64,000 bases of DNA from Parvibaculum sp. (GTDB lineage Bacteria > Pseudomonadota > Alphaproteobacteria > Parvibaculales > Parvibaculaceae), in assembly GCF_030651915.1 (NCBI RefSeq), contig NZ_JAUSBV010000008.1, positions 186,001-250,000 on the forward strand, written 5' to 3'. Under the pieces are notes generated by a model. It was not told the origin of the DNA, did no database searches, and saw nothing but the letters and a program-made list of their open reading frames with translations. Both the position numbers and the translations under genes were made by a program. This document shows positions 42,544-50,908 of the stretch, piece by piece; position 1 is the first letter of the stretch, and the number at the start of each line of letters is the position of its first letter.

Positions 42544-43173
42544 TCAGCCCTTCTTGATCAGCGACATTTCTTCCGACAAGGCACGCGCGACGCTCGGACG
42601 CTGCGCCAGATCGGCGTAATAGGTTTCGAGCGCCGGCCAGCGGCTGCGATCGATGCCGGCAAATCCACACAGTGTCAGCACGAAAAACGCATAGGCATCG
42701 GCAACGGTGAAGCGCTCGCCGACGAGATAGCGCCGCCCCTTCAGCATGCCTGCCAGCGCTTCGAACTTCGCCGGCGCCACTTGGTCGCGGGCGAATGCCT
42801 TCGCTTCTGACGGCGATGCAGGATTGAAGATCGCGGCGAGCACCTGCTTGTGCAGTTCGGTCGCGATGAAGTTGAGGCACTCCTGCAGGCGGTAGCGTTC
42901 CATCGTTCCGAAGGCCGGCGCCAGACCGGTATCCGGATTGCGGTCGGCGACATATTGCAGGACGGCCGGCCCTTCGGTGAGCAGTTGCCCGTCGTCGAGC
43001 CGCAGCGTCGGCACCTGCCCCTTCGGATTGATCGCGTAGAAGTCGGAACCGTCCGCCAGCTGCTTGGTTGCAAGCGTCACCGGGTGGAATGAGGCCGCCT
43101 CGTCCTGCCCCGACTCGTAGAGGGCGATGCGTGTGGCGATCGAGCAAGCCATTGGTGCGAAATAGAGATCCAT
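42544..43173 (-). CDS. Glutathione S-transferase
   Basis: A 209-residue GST: N-terminal thioredoxin fold beginning MDLYFAPMACSIATRIALYESG, with GQVPTLRLDDGQLLTEGPAVLQYVADRN (the GSH-binding cis-Pro and ES/EGPA motif), and a C-terminal helical domain ending KGRRYLVGERFTVADAYAFFVL. It is divergent from a TetR regulator, which probably represses it. Confidence 0.93.
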   Translation of the reverse strand: MDLYFAPMACSIATRIALYESGQDEAASFHPVTLATKQLADGSDFYAINPKGQVPTLRLDDGQLLTEGPAVLQYVADRNPDTGLAPAFGTMERYRLQECLNFIATELHKQVLAAIFNPASPSEAKAFARDQVAPAKFEALAGMLKGRRYLVGERFTVADAYAFFVLTLCGFAGIDRSRWPALETYYADLAQRPSVARALSEEMSLIKKG

Positions 43174-43193
43174 GAATGCCTCCCGCGAGTTGA

Positions 43194-43266
43194 ATTTTTG
43201 TACCGATCCGAATAATATTAAGCGGACGCCTGCCGTCAATGATTTTTTGCGAATTGGTACAAAAAT
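43194..43266. promoter_or_regulatory. Inverted repeat between GST and TetR genes, putative operator
   Basis: ATTTTTGTACCGAT (43194-43207) and ATTGGTACAAAAAT (43253-43266) are inverted copies with one mismatch in 14, separated by 45 bases. One arm is 20 bases from the GST start, the other covers the TetR start codon. This arrangement fits autoregulation and control of GST by TetR. Confidence 0.6.
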
Positions 43267-43864
43267 GTCGGAAAAAGCCCGCGGGCGCCCACGCGCCTAT
43301 GATCCGGAGGTCGCGCTGTGGCAGGCGCTGGAAACTTTCTGGGCGAACGGTTTCAGCCGAACCTCGCTCGATGCGCTGGCCGCGGCGACGGGTATGAACC
43401 GCCCGAGCCTCTATGCCGCATTCGGCGACAAGAAATCGCTCTACCTGAAATCCTTCGAATGCTTTGCCGGACAATTGCACGCGGCGCTCGACAACGCGGC
43501 ACATAGCGAGGCGCCGCTCGAGGCGACGTTGCGCGACTTCTATCGGGACGCGATCGAGATTTACATGTCGGGTCCGGACGGTCCGCGCGGCTGCTTCATC
43601 ATCTGCACCGCGCCGGCGGAAGCCGCGATGGATGCCGACATTCGCGCGGCGCTGAAAGCGGCGCTGGCGGAAATCGACAAGGGCCTCGAAGTGCCGTTCG
43701 CAAAGGCAAAGGCCGAAGGACGCCTGCCGCCCGATGCCGACACCGCCGCATTGGCGCGCCTGGCGGCGTCGGTTCTGCACAGCCTCGCGGTCAGGGCCCG
43801 CGCCGGCGAAACGAAAGAAGCGCTGCACGCGCTGGCGCGCCAGACCGTGCAATCGCTGTGCTGA
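43265..43864 (+). CDS. TetR-family regulator
   Basis: A 199-residue repressor: N-terminal HTH with SRTSLDALAAATGMNRPSLYAAFGDKKSLYLKSF, then a helical ligand domain. Start chosen at 43265 (MSEKARGRPRAYDPEVALWQAL), the usual TetR beginning. Divergent from GST; ligand unknown, probably an electrophile or xenobiotic. Confidence 0.92.
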   Translation: MSEKARGRPRAYDPEVALWQALETFWANGFSRTSLDALAAATGMNRPSLYAAFGDKKSLYLKSFECFAGQLHAALDNAAHSEAPLEATLRDFYRDAIEIYMSGPDGPRGCFIICTAPAEAAMDADIRAALKAALAEIDKGLEVPFAKAKAEGRLPPDADTAALARLAASVLHSLAVRARAGETKEALHALARQTVQSLC

Positions 43865-43890
43865 GATGAGGGTCGAAAGGAAAAGACGTC

Positions 43891-44292
<402 letters not shown>

Positions 44293-44419
44293 TCAACCCC
44301 TCAATCCGGTTAACCCCCCGGGATCGCCCGGACAAGGCGCCGCACCCCCTGTTGTCGGCCTGTCGCAGGCGGCGCATAGTCTGGAACAACAACGAAAAAC
44401 CGCCGGGAGCGCGACGGAA

Positions 44420-45958
44420 ATGCCAGAGCCCAAACAGGCACCCATGAACGTCCTTTTCATCACCGCCGACCAGTGGCGCGGCGAATGCCTGTCGGCCCGC
44501 GGCCACCCGACGGTCAAGACGCCGAACCTCGACGCGCTGGCGAGGGAGGGCGTTCTCTTCCGCAATCACTTCGCCAACACCGCGCCCTGCGGGCCCTCGC
44601 GCGCCTCGCTGCACACCGGCATGTATCTGCAGAACCACCGCTCGGCGACCAATGGCACGCCGCTCGACGCGCGCCACACCAACTGGGCGAAGGAAGCGGC
44701 GCGCATCGGCTACGACCCGGTGCTCTTCGGTTACACCGACACCAGCCAGGACCCGCGCGAGGAGGATCCCGAAAGCCCCTGGCTGACGACCTATGAAGGC
44801 CCGCTGCCCGGCATCCGCCCGATCTGCATGATGGGCACCTGGCCGACGCCGTGGACGGACGATCTGAAAGAACGCGGCTTCGAAGTGCCGAAAGACATCC
44901 GCTACGCCTATGGCCATCGCGCGCCGGGCCCGGAATATGAGGACGGCGCCGCGGTGCCTCGCCCGCTCGTCTATCCGAACGAAGTCGACGACACGGCGTT
45001 CCTGACCAACCGCCTGATGGAGTTCATCGGCGAATCCGAAAAGCCTTTCATCGCGCATCTGTCGCTGTTGCGCCCGCACCCGCCTTTCGTTGCGCCGGAG
45101 CCTTACAACGCGATGTACGATCCCGAAAACGTGCCGGGTTTTGCGCGGCAAGCGACGCCCGAAGTGGAAGCGGCGCAGCATCCCTGGCTCGAACACCAGC
45201 TCGGCCGCAAGCTCTTCCGCGCGCCCGCCGACGAGAAAAAGCTCCGCCGGCTGAAGGCCGTCTATTACGGGCTGATGTCGGAAGTCGACGCCGCACTCGG
45301 CCGTGTTTTCGATTTCCTGAAACAGACCGGCCGCTGGGACAACACGCTGATCGTCTTCACCTCCGACCACGGCGAACAGATGGGCGACCGCTGGCTCTTG
45401 GGCAAATGCGGCTGGTTCGACGCGTCCTACCACATTCCGCTGATTGTCCGCGACCCGCGCCCCGCGGCCGACGCGACGCGCGGACGCGTCGTCGATCAGT
45501 TCACGGAGAATGTCGACATCATGCCGACCATGCTCGATTTCATCGGCGCCGAAACGCCGGTGCAATGCGACGGCAAATCGCTGATGCCCTTCCTGACGAC
45601 GACCCGCGCGCCCGAAAACTGGCGCAAGGAAGCGCATTGGGAATATGATTTCCGCGATCCGGCCGACGACACGGCCGAGAAACGTCTCGGCCTGACGCTG
45701 CATCAATGCACGATGAACGTGATCCGCGACGCGAAATACAAATATGTTCACTTCACGCATCTGCCACCGCTCTTTTTCGATCTCGAAAAGGACCCGCATG
45801 AATTCGACAATCGCGCGGGCGACCCCGCCTACCTGCCCCTGATGCTCGAATATGCGCAAAAGCTGCTCTCCTGGCGGATGAACCACGACGAACAGACGCT
45901 GACCCATATCGCGCTGACCGACGACGGACCCGTGGCGCGCAAGGCGGCGCGCTATTGA
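44420..45958 (+). CDS. Formylglycine-type sulfatase / phosphonate monoester hydrolase
   Basis: A 512-residue cytoplasmic or soluble hydrolase of the alkaline phosphatase fold. Metal Asp in LFITADQWRGE, catalytic Cys57 in TAPCGPSRASLHTG (the C-x-P-S-R motif converted to formylglycine), and TSDHGEQMGDRWLLGK later. The length and the sequence ISLLRPHPPFVAPEPYNAMYDP are close to phosphonate monoester hydrolases. No signal peptide from the ATG at 44420. An anaerobic or aerobic sulfatase-maturing enzyme is not in the window. Confidence 0.88.
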   Translation: MPEPKQAPMNVLFITADQWRGECLSARGHPTVKTPNLDALAREGVLFRNHFANTAPCGPSRASLHTGMYLQNHRSATNGTPLDARHTNWAKEAARIGYDPVLFGYTDTSQDPREEDPESPWLTTYEGPLPGIRPICMMGTWPTPWTDDLKERGFEVPKDIRYAYGHRAPGPEYEDGAAVPRPLVYPNEVDDTAFLTNRLMEFIGESEKPFIAHLSLLRPHPPFVAPEPYNAMYDPENVPGFARQATPEVEAAQHPWLEHQLGRKLFRAPADEKKLRRLKAVYYGLMSEVDAALGRVFDFLKQTGRWDNTLIVFTSDHGEQMGDRWLLGKCGWFDASYHIPLIVRDPRPAADATRGRVVDQFTENVDIMPTMLDFIGAETPVQCDGKSLMPFLTTTRAPENWRKEAHWEYDFRDPADDTAEKRLGLTLHQCTMNVIRDAKYKYVHFTHLPPLFFDLEKDPHEFDNRAGDPAYLPLMLEYAQKLLSWRMNHDEQTLTHIALTDDGPVARKAARY

Positions 45959-45992
45959 TCCGTGAGCGGATTTTAAAGGCTGCGGAAAGGCC

Positions 45993-46105
45993 GGGGATAA
46001 GTCATTTGTGACAGTTTCGTGACAGCCGAAAACGGCTGCAGACCCCCCTCTGTCACAAAACTGTCAAAAAACTGTCACAAATGGAATTGGCGGCGACTTA
46101 TCCCC
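45993..46105. repeat. Nested inverted repeat with TGACAG and TTATCCCC motifs
   Basis: GGGGATAAGTC and CATTTGTGACAG on the left (45993-46014) pair with CTGTCACAAATG (46072-46083) and GACTTATCCCC (46095-46105). A perfect hairpin CAGCCG-AAAA-CGGCTG lies at 46023-46038, and TGACAG/CTGTCA occurs five times. Another TTATCCCC follows at 46119-46126. It looks like a binding cluster or a mobile-element remnant. Confidence 0.7.
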
Positions 46106-46192
46106 GGGACTGGCCGCACTTATCCCCGCTGGAGCGCGATTGACGGCGACGAATTCGGAGACGATCCGAGAGACGCGCGCGGAGACCGGCAC

Positions 46193-46336
46193 GGCGCTTT
46201 TGAAGGGGACGTGTTGAGGGTGCTTAGCGGTGCGATCAAGAGGGTGAATTCAGGTGTCCGGATCGGTGCTTTCCAAGGTGATGCGTTGAGGGCTGTGTTC
46301 GGTGCGAAGGGAAGGGCCGATTTCGGAGCTTCCGAT
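46193..46336. repeat. Imperfect 72-bp tandem repeat
   Basis: Copies at 46193-46264 and 46265-46336 share GCTTT, AAGG and GTTGAGGG-type blocks at the same offsets. The plus-strand frame would encode a 24-residue repeat with GAF-x-GD. It may be a decayed repeat-protein gene. Confidence 0.4.
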
Positions 46337-46457
46337 GGTGGGCGTACGGACTGTGGGGATAATGACCGACCACCCTCCCACATTCGTCTCCCCCGGGGCT
46401 TGACCCGGCAAAGACGAAGTGGAGGCGGAAGAATAATCCGCTAACGGATTATTTTAT

Positions 46458-46551
46458 CGTCATTGCGAGGAGCGATAGCGACGAAGCAATCCAGAAGCGG
46501 CAAACTCGGCGCCCGCCGCCTCTGGATTGCTTCGCTGCGCTCGCAATGACG
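46458..46551. repeat. REP-like palindromic element
   Basis: The arms CGTCATTGCGAG and CGAAGCAATCCAGA (46458-46496) are inverted in TCTGGATTGCTTCG and CTCGCAATGACG (46521-46551). This CATTGCGAG...GAAGCAATCCAG palindrome is a dispersed intergenic repeat in many alphaproteobacteria. Confidence 0.8.
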
Positions 46552-46574
46552 GGAATGTGAAGTTTCTTGGAAAG

Positions 46575-46650
46575 GCCCCCTCACCCTTCCCAACGCAGCG
46601 CCGCTGCGTTGGGCCCCTTCCCTCTCCCCCTGAAGGGGGCGAGGGAGAAG
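46575..46650. repeat. Hairpin-rich dispersed-type repeat next to autotransporter end
   Basis: A perfect 11-bp stem CCCAACGCAGC/GCTGCGTTGGG (46589-46599, 46603-46613) followed by a pyrimidine tract and CCCCCTGAAGGGGG. It resembles dispersed intergenic repeats and may also act as terminator for the leftward autotransporter gene. Confidence 0.5.
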
Positions 46651-46660
46651 TGGACGCCCC

Positions 46661-49600
46661 CTACCAGCTCACCCGAAAATTGAGCGTCGCCGCATGGGCG
46701 GTTGCGTTCTTGCTGGCGGCGAGGCGGTAGCCGGCTTCGAGGACGGTCGAGGGCCCAAGCGCCAGCGCGAGGCCGGTGCCGAGTTCGAGCGTGTCGCGGC
46801 CGGGCGGCGCGGCGTGGATGGTGAAGCTGCCGCCCGCAAGCGCGGCCGATGACGCGGCGGCGCTGTCGGCAAATTCGTGGGCCCAGCCGAGCGTGACGTC
46901 GGCGGCGAGATCGGAACCGGCATAGGCGAGCGTCGCGCCGAGGCGGCTGCGCAGCGACGAACGCGTGGCAGCCGAAACATCGAGCGCGGCGCTGCCGCCA
47001 TTGCTTTCGGAAAATTCCTTGCGCTCGAGATGCGCGAAGGCGAAGCCCGCCTCGGGCGCGAGCGTGAAGGACGGCGCCAGCGCAAAGGCCCGCGTCAGCC
47101 CCGCCGCGCCGGCGAGGCCCCAGCCATCGGCATCGCCTTCGGGATCGGCGGCGAATGCGCCGGCGCGCACGGCGCGGTTCGTTTCGTAAGCATCGGTGCC
47201 GCCGATCAGATGTCCGTGAAGCGTGGCGGGGCCGAGCGCCTGCGCGCCATAGACGGCGGCGAACAGGCTCGTTACATCGGCCGAGCCATTGGCGGCGGCG
47301 ACACTCGTTTCGACCTGGCCGATGGCAACGCCCAGCCGAAGCTCGGGCGTCGCGGCGCCTTCGACGCCGAAGACGAAGCCGCGATGATCATTGTCGTAGC
47401 CCTGAATGCCGCCGGCATCGCGCTGGCGGCCACGACTGTCGAAGACCTGCATCCAGGCCCCCTTCGCCGCCGCCCTGCCCGCTCCGGCCGGCGGGGCGAA
47501 GACCAGCGACTGAAGGAGGCGCCGCCCGGCCAGCGCCGCATCGAGCGCATCGGCATGGACCTGCCCCGTCAGGCTGTCGAGCGCCGGCGCAATCGCCGCC
47601 GCAGCGAGCGGCGCCAGCGCCGGAAAGAGATCCGTCGCCGCGCCGGCCGGACGGACGCCCGCCGCCGGACGGATCGCGTCGAGCGCCGCGCCGACCGAGG
47701 CCTGATTGCGGTTCTGGGAAAGCCCCGCCGCCGCTAGATCGCCATAGGCCGCCGGCGTGACGACGAGATCGATCGTCTGCGCGCCATAGATCACATCCAT
47801 CCGCGTGCCGGGCGCGAGCCCCGAACCCGGCTGCGCCAGCGCGGCAAAGGAGCCGGTGACGCCGCCTTCGGCCGCGACGATGCCGTCGAAGCGCTGGCCG
47901 AGCACGGGCGTGAAATCATTGTTGGCGGGCGGCGTGATGCCGCGAAGACGGATATCGAGCGTGCCGTCGGCGGCAAAACCGTTTCCGGCGCCGAGTACCA
48001 GCACCCGGTCATAGCCGCCGGCGCCGTCGACCGGCAACGGCCCGTCGACCTCGATTTCGAGCGTCGCGCCCGGCGCCATGACGACCGGAGCGAGAAAGGT
48101 CAGCGTGCCGGGCGACTGACCCGGCGACAGCGTGCCGCCGATATTGGTCTGTGTATTGACGATACCGCCGCCACCGAGAATGCCGCCCGGCCCGACATCG
48201 AGCGGGCCGCCGGTCAGCACGCCATTGACCAGCAGTTTGCCGTCCTCAACCTCGGTGCCGCCCTCGAAACTGGCGAAGGAGGCGATTTCGAGCGTGCCCG
48301 AACCCTGTTTGACGAGCCCGCTGTCGCTGTCGATCGGATCGGTGAGCGAAACATCGTCGGAACGGTCGAAGGTGATCTCGGATGGCAACACCGGCACGAA
48401 GAGCGCCGCATACCAGCCGATGCCCTGATATTCGGCGCCTTCGATCTGCAGACCTTGGCCGAGATCGGGGGTGAAGAGATGCCAGCCACTCGCCGGATCG
48501 AAGAAGCGATAGATGGCGCCGGCGCCGGGCCAGGCGCGGTCGAAGGCACCGAAGGCACGTCCCTCGTCGTCCCAGTCGCTGTCGGCGGCGAGCAACGCCT
48601 TCTCGTCGGCATCGAGCGTGTAGATGCGGTCGCCGGTCGCCGCGGAAAAAAAGGCATCGACGTCGAGAACGCCCGGCCGCGCCGATTCATTGGCAAAATC
48701 GACGCCGGCCTCGGTCAAGCCGGCACCCAGCAGCGCCGCGACTTCATTGGTGCTTGTGGTGAAGCGGTCCGGACCGTCCGGATCGTTGAGGCGGAAGACG
48801 ACCGGCAGATCGTCGTCGAGATCGTAAGCGGCGAAATCCTGCGCCGCATAGCTGACCGTCCGCGGATCGTCGAGGCTGAGGTCGATGGCAAACATCTGCG
48901 GCAGCGCCGCTTTGGTATAGATCGTGTCGGGATCGGGCGTGCGGCCGGGACCGCCGGGATTGTAGATGTCGCTGTAGCCCGCAACGGCGGACGTCGGAAT
49001 CTCGACCCAGCGCAGAAGCGCGATCGCCGCTTCGTCGCCCTTCAGCACGATGTCGAAATAATTGTCGTGGTCCTCGACATAATAGATGCGGTCGTAAGGA
49101 TCGTCCTGGGGTGCGCCGGTTTCGGCGAGACCGACAATTTCGACCGTGCCGACACCGAGATCGTAGACGCGGCCGACTTCGTCGATCAGCACGTCGTTGC
49201 CCTCGGCATCGACCGCATGCAGCCGGAAGAAGGTTTCGAAATCGGTGGGCAGGAAGCCGCTGACGCCATCGGGCGAGAAACCGCCCGAGGTGAAAAGACG
49301 CAGCCGGTATTCGGCATCGTCGCCATAGAGCGAATAGGCGTCGTTGGGAAAGGCATTGGCGAGCGATTGCGGCGCGAAATCGCCGACCGGCGAAAAGTGG
49401 TTGAGCTTGGCGCCGACCAGCCCCGGACCGGCGACATAGGGGTTGGCGCTCGGCGCCGTGAGGCCGACGATCGAGACTGGCCCGTCGGGCCCGACCGCCA
49501 TCAGCGGCGAGGAGCCTTCGACGAAGGCGACCGACACGGGATAGATCGCACCCGCCTCGCCCGGCGCCAGGCGATTGCCGAATTCGCCGAAGACGACGAT

Positions 49601-50113
49601 CACATGACGCTCATTGTAGTCGTAATTGGGATTGAGCGCGGCGAGAACGGGCGTCACGACTTCGCCGGTGTTGAGCGTGATCGCAATATTGTCGGGCGAG
49701 AGCGAGCCCGGCAGGATCGGCCAGCTGACCTCGATCGGCATCGCGTCGGCAAAGGTTACCGTGCCGCCATAGCCGGCCGCCGCAACACCGACGACGCCGG
49801 CGCCCGATGTCAGATTGCGCAAGGGCGGAACGGGATCGAGCGCGGCCCAGTCGAGATTGACGCCGGCACCGGCAGCGACGGCAAGCGCCAGATCGTCGGC
49901 CGTCTGCAGGCCGGGAATGCCGATGATGCCTTCGAAGCCGTAATTGGCGGCAAGGATTTCCGGCTGGTCCGACCAGAGGTCGGCGTTGATGAGGATCGGC
50001 CGCTGAAACTCGATATAGGCCGGCATCTGCGTGGCCGGCGTGTCGGCGCGTACAGGCGCGGCGGCCAGGGCGAAGGAGAGAAGGACGACCGGATATCGAA
50101 ACCGCCTGCCCAT
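46661..50113 (-). CDS. Autotransporter with DUF5648-like passenger
   Basis: A 1150-residue surface protein. Signal peptide PVVLLSFALAAAPVRA. The passenger first has a region without recognised domains (residues 30-400), then a DUF5648-like segment (YRFFDPASGWHLFTPDLGQGL and YALDADEKALLAADSDW-like motifs, about 440-580), then a beta-helix with LVKQGSGTLEIA, PGGILGGGGIV and LSPGQSPGTLTF typical of autotransporter-associated repeats (about 590-720). The C-terminal 290 residues form the outer-membrane beta-barrel, ending LNFRVSW. It is monocistronic with a good sigma-70-like promoter. The ligand of the passenger is unknown. Confidence 0.85.
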   Translation of the reverse strand: MGRRFRYPVVLLSFALAAAPVRADTPATQMPAYIEFQRPILINADLWSDQPEILAANYGFEGIIGIPGLQTADDLALAVAAGAGVNLDWAALDPVPPLRNLTSGAGVVGVAAAGYGGTVTFADAMPIEVSWPILPGSLSPDNIAITLNTGEVVTPVLAALNPNYDYNERHVIVVFGEFGNRLAPGEAGAIYPVSVAFVEGSSPLMAVGPDGPVSIVGLTAPSANPYVAGPGLVGAKLNHFSPVGDFAPQSLANAFPNDAYSLYGDDAEYRLRLFTSGGFSPDGVSGFLPTDFETFFRLHAVDAEGNDVLIDEVGRVYDLGVGTVEIVGLAETGAPQDDPYDRIYYVEDHDNYFDIVLKGDEAAIALLRWVEIPTSAVAGYSDIYNPGGPGRTPDPDTIYTKAALPQMFAIDLSLDDPRTVSYAAQDFAAYDLDDDLPVVFRLNDPDGPDRFTTSTNEVAALLGAGLTEAGVDFANESARPGVLDVDAFFSAATGDRIYTLDADEKALLAADSDWDDEGRAFGAFDRAWPGAGAIYRFFDPASGWHLFTPDLGQGLQIEGAEYQGIGWYAALFVPVLPSEITFDRSDDVSLTDPIDSDSGLVKQGSGTLEIASFASFEGGTEVEDGKLLVNGVLTGGPLDVGPGGILGGGGIVNTQTNIGGTLSPGQSPGTLTFLAPVVMAPGATLEIEVDGPLPVDGAGGYDRVLVLGAGNGFAADGTLDIRLRGITPPANNDFTPVLGQRFDGIVAAEGGVTGSFAALAQPGSGLAPGTRMDVIYGAQTIDLVVTPAAYGDLAAAGLSQNRNQASVGAALDAIRPAAGVRPAGAATDLFPALAPLAAAAIAPALDSLTGQVHADALDAALAGRRLLQSLVFAPPAGAGRAAAKGAWMQVFDSRGRQRDAGGIQGYDNDHRGFVFGVEGAATPELRLGVAIGQVETSVAAANGSADVTSLFAAVYGAQALGPATLHGHLIGGTDAYETNRAVRAGAFAADPEGDADGWGLAGAAGLTRAFALAPSFTLAPEAGFAFAHLERKEFSESNGGSAALDVSAATRSSLRSRLGATLAYAGSDLAADVTLGWAHEFADSAAASSAALAGGSFTIHAAPPGRDTLELGTGLALALGPSTVLEAGYRLAASKNATAHAATLNFRVSW

Positions 50114-50189
50114 GACTGCCCTCCCCGACCGGCATCTGCCCGCGCCGCCCCTTGCGGACCGGGCCGAGACGCGCTTTCACCCGGGGCCC

Positions 50190-50218
50190 TGTTTATATAT
50201 TAGCACGTCGAGTGTCAA
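50190..50218 (-). promoter_or_regulatory. Probable sigma-70 promoter of the autotransporter
   Basis: On the minus strand TTGACA (50218-50213) is followed, after 15 or 17 bases, by TATAAA or TAAACA. It is about 77 bases before the autotransporter ATG and stands out in AT content. Confidence 0.55.
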
Positions 50219-50297
50219 TTTATTTGGGGGCGCGCCGCCCCTTGCTTTCCGCCAGCCGTCGCCCCCATGCTGGACGGCCAACGCCGGAGGAGAACCC

Positions 50298-50852
50298 ATG
50301 ACATCGCGCCTGACGCTGCTTGCCGCCTTCGCCCTTGCCGCCGCGCTCTTCGCCATCACCCACTACGCGCCGATCCCTTACGGCTTGAAGGATGTGACGG
50401 CGGCGGGAGGACGCGCGCAGATTCTCGATCTCGCACCGGCCTTCACGGGCGAGGCGGTGCATGCGCGGCTTGAGGCCTTCGGCGCGGAAGGCCGCGCGGT
50501 CTATCAGCGCTTCGCGGTGACGACGGATGTGGCGTTCCCGCTGGCGCTGATGGTGTTTCTTCTGGTGTTTGCGCGTTTCGCGGGCGAACGCGCGTCATTG
50601 CCCCGCACCGCGCGCGGCCTTGTGCTGGCGGTGCCCGTTCTCTGGTTTGCCACCGACATGATCGAGAACCTGACGATCTTCACGCTGATCGCGCAGTTCC
50701 CCGCGCGCAACGACTTGCTGGAACCAAATCTCGGCTATGTGACGCTTGCCAAGCGGGCGCTGCTGCTGGCGTCCCTTGCGCTGCCGGTCCTCTTGCTCCT
50801 CTGGACGATGGCACGCCGCCTCGGCGCGGGACGCAACGCACCGGCAAACTGA
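50298..50852 (+). CDS. Four-helix membrane protein of unknown function
   Basis: A 184-residue protein with a GGAGG ribosome site and ATG at 50298. Membrane helices: LTLLAAFALAAALFAITHYA, FPLALMVFLLVFARFA, GLVLAVPVLWFATDMIENLTIF, and LLLASLALPVLLLLWTMA. A soluble loop lies between the first two. I do not recognise the family. It is divergent from the autotransporter and may share its upstream region. Confidence 0.75.
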   Translation: MTSRLTLLAAFALAAALFAITHYAPIPYGLKDVTAAGGRAQILDLAPAFTGEAVHARLEAFGAEGRAVYQRFAVTTDVAFPLALMVFLLVFARFAGERASLPRTARGLVLAVPVLWFATDMIENLTIFTLIAQFPARNDLLEPNLGYVTLAKRALLLASLALPVLLLLWTMARRLGAGRNAPAN

Positions 50853-50859
50853 TCCGGCG

Positions 50860-50899
50860 CCCCTTGCCACCCTCCCCGTTCTCCGGCACTTCCGAGTGA
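50860..50899. repeat. 40-bp direct repeat, copy 1
   Basis: Identical to 54456-54495 except for one base. It overlaps no gene, lying between the membrane-protein stop and the end of the glycosyltransferase. The two copies bound the glycosyltransferase, oxygenase and toxin-antitoxin genes. Confidence 0.85.
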
Positions 50900-50908
50900 G
50901 TGTCGCCG

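Larger units (their letters stand above)
45959..46660. other. 702-bp gene-poor region with palindromes and repeats
   Basis: No convincing gene. Contains a nested palindrome cluster (45993-46105), a 72-bp imperfect tandem repeat (46193-46336), a REP-like palindrome (46458-46551) and a hairpin-rich repeat (46575-46650). An open frame on the plus strand (46019-46444) is rich in basic residues and reads the repeats, so I do not call it. Confidence 0.7.

Noticed and set aside
46019-46444. A 141-residue plus-strand frame in the palindrome-rich gap
   Set aside because: Basic, low-complexity product made of the tandem repeats, no ribosome site, begins inside the palindrome.
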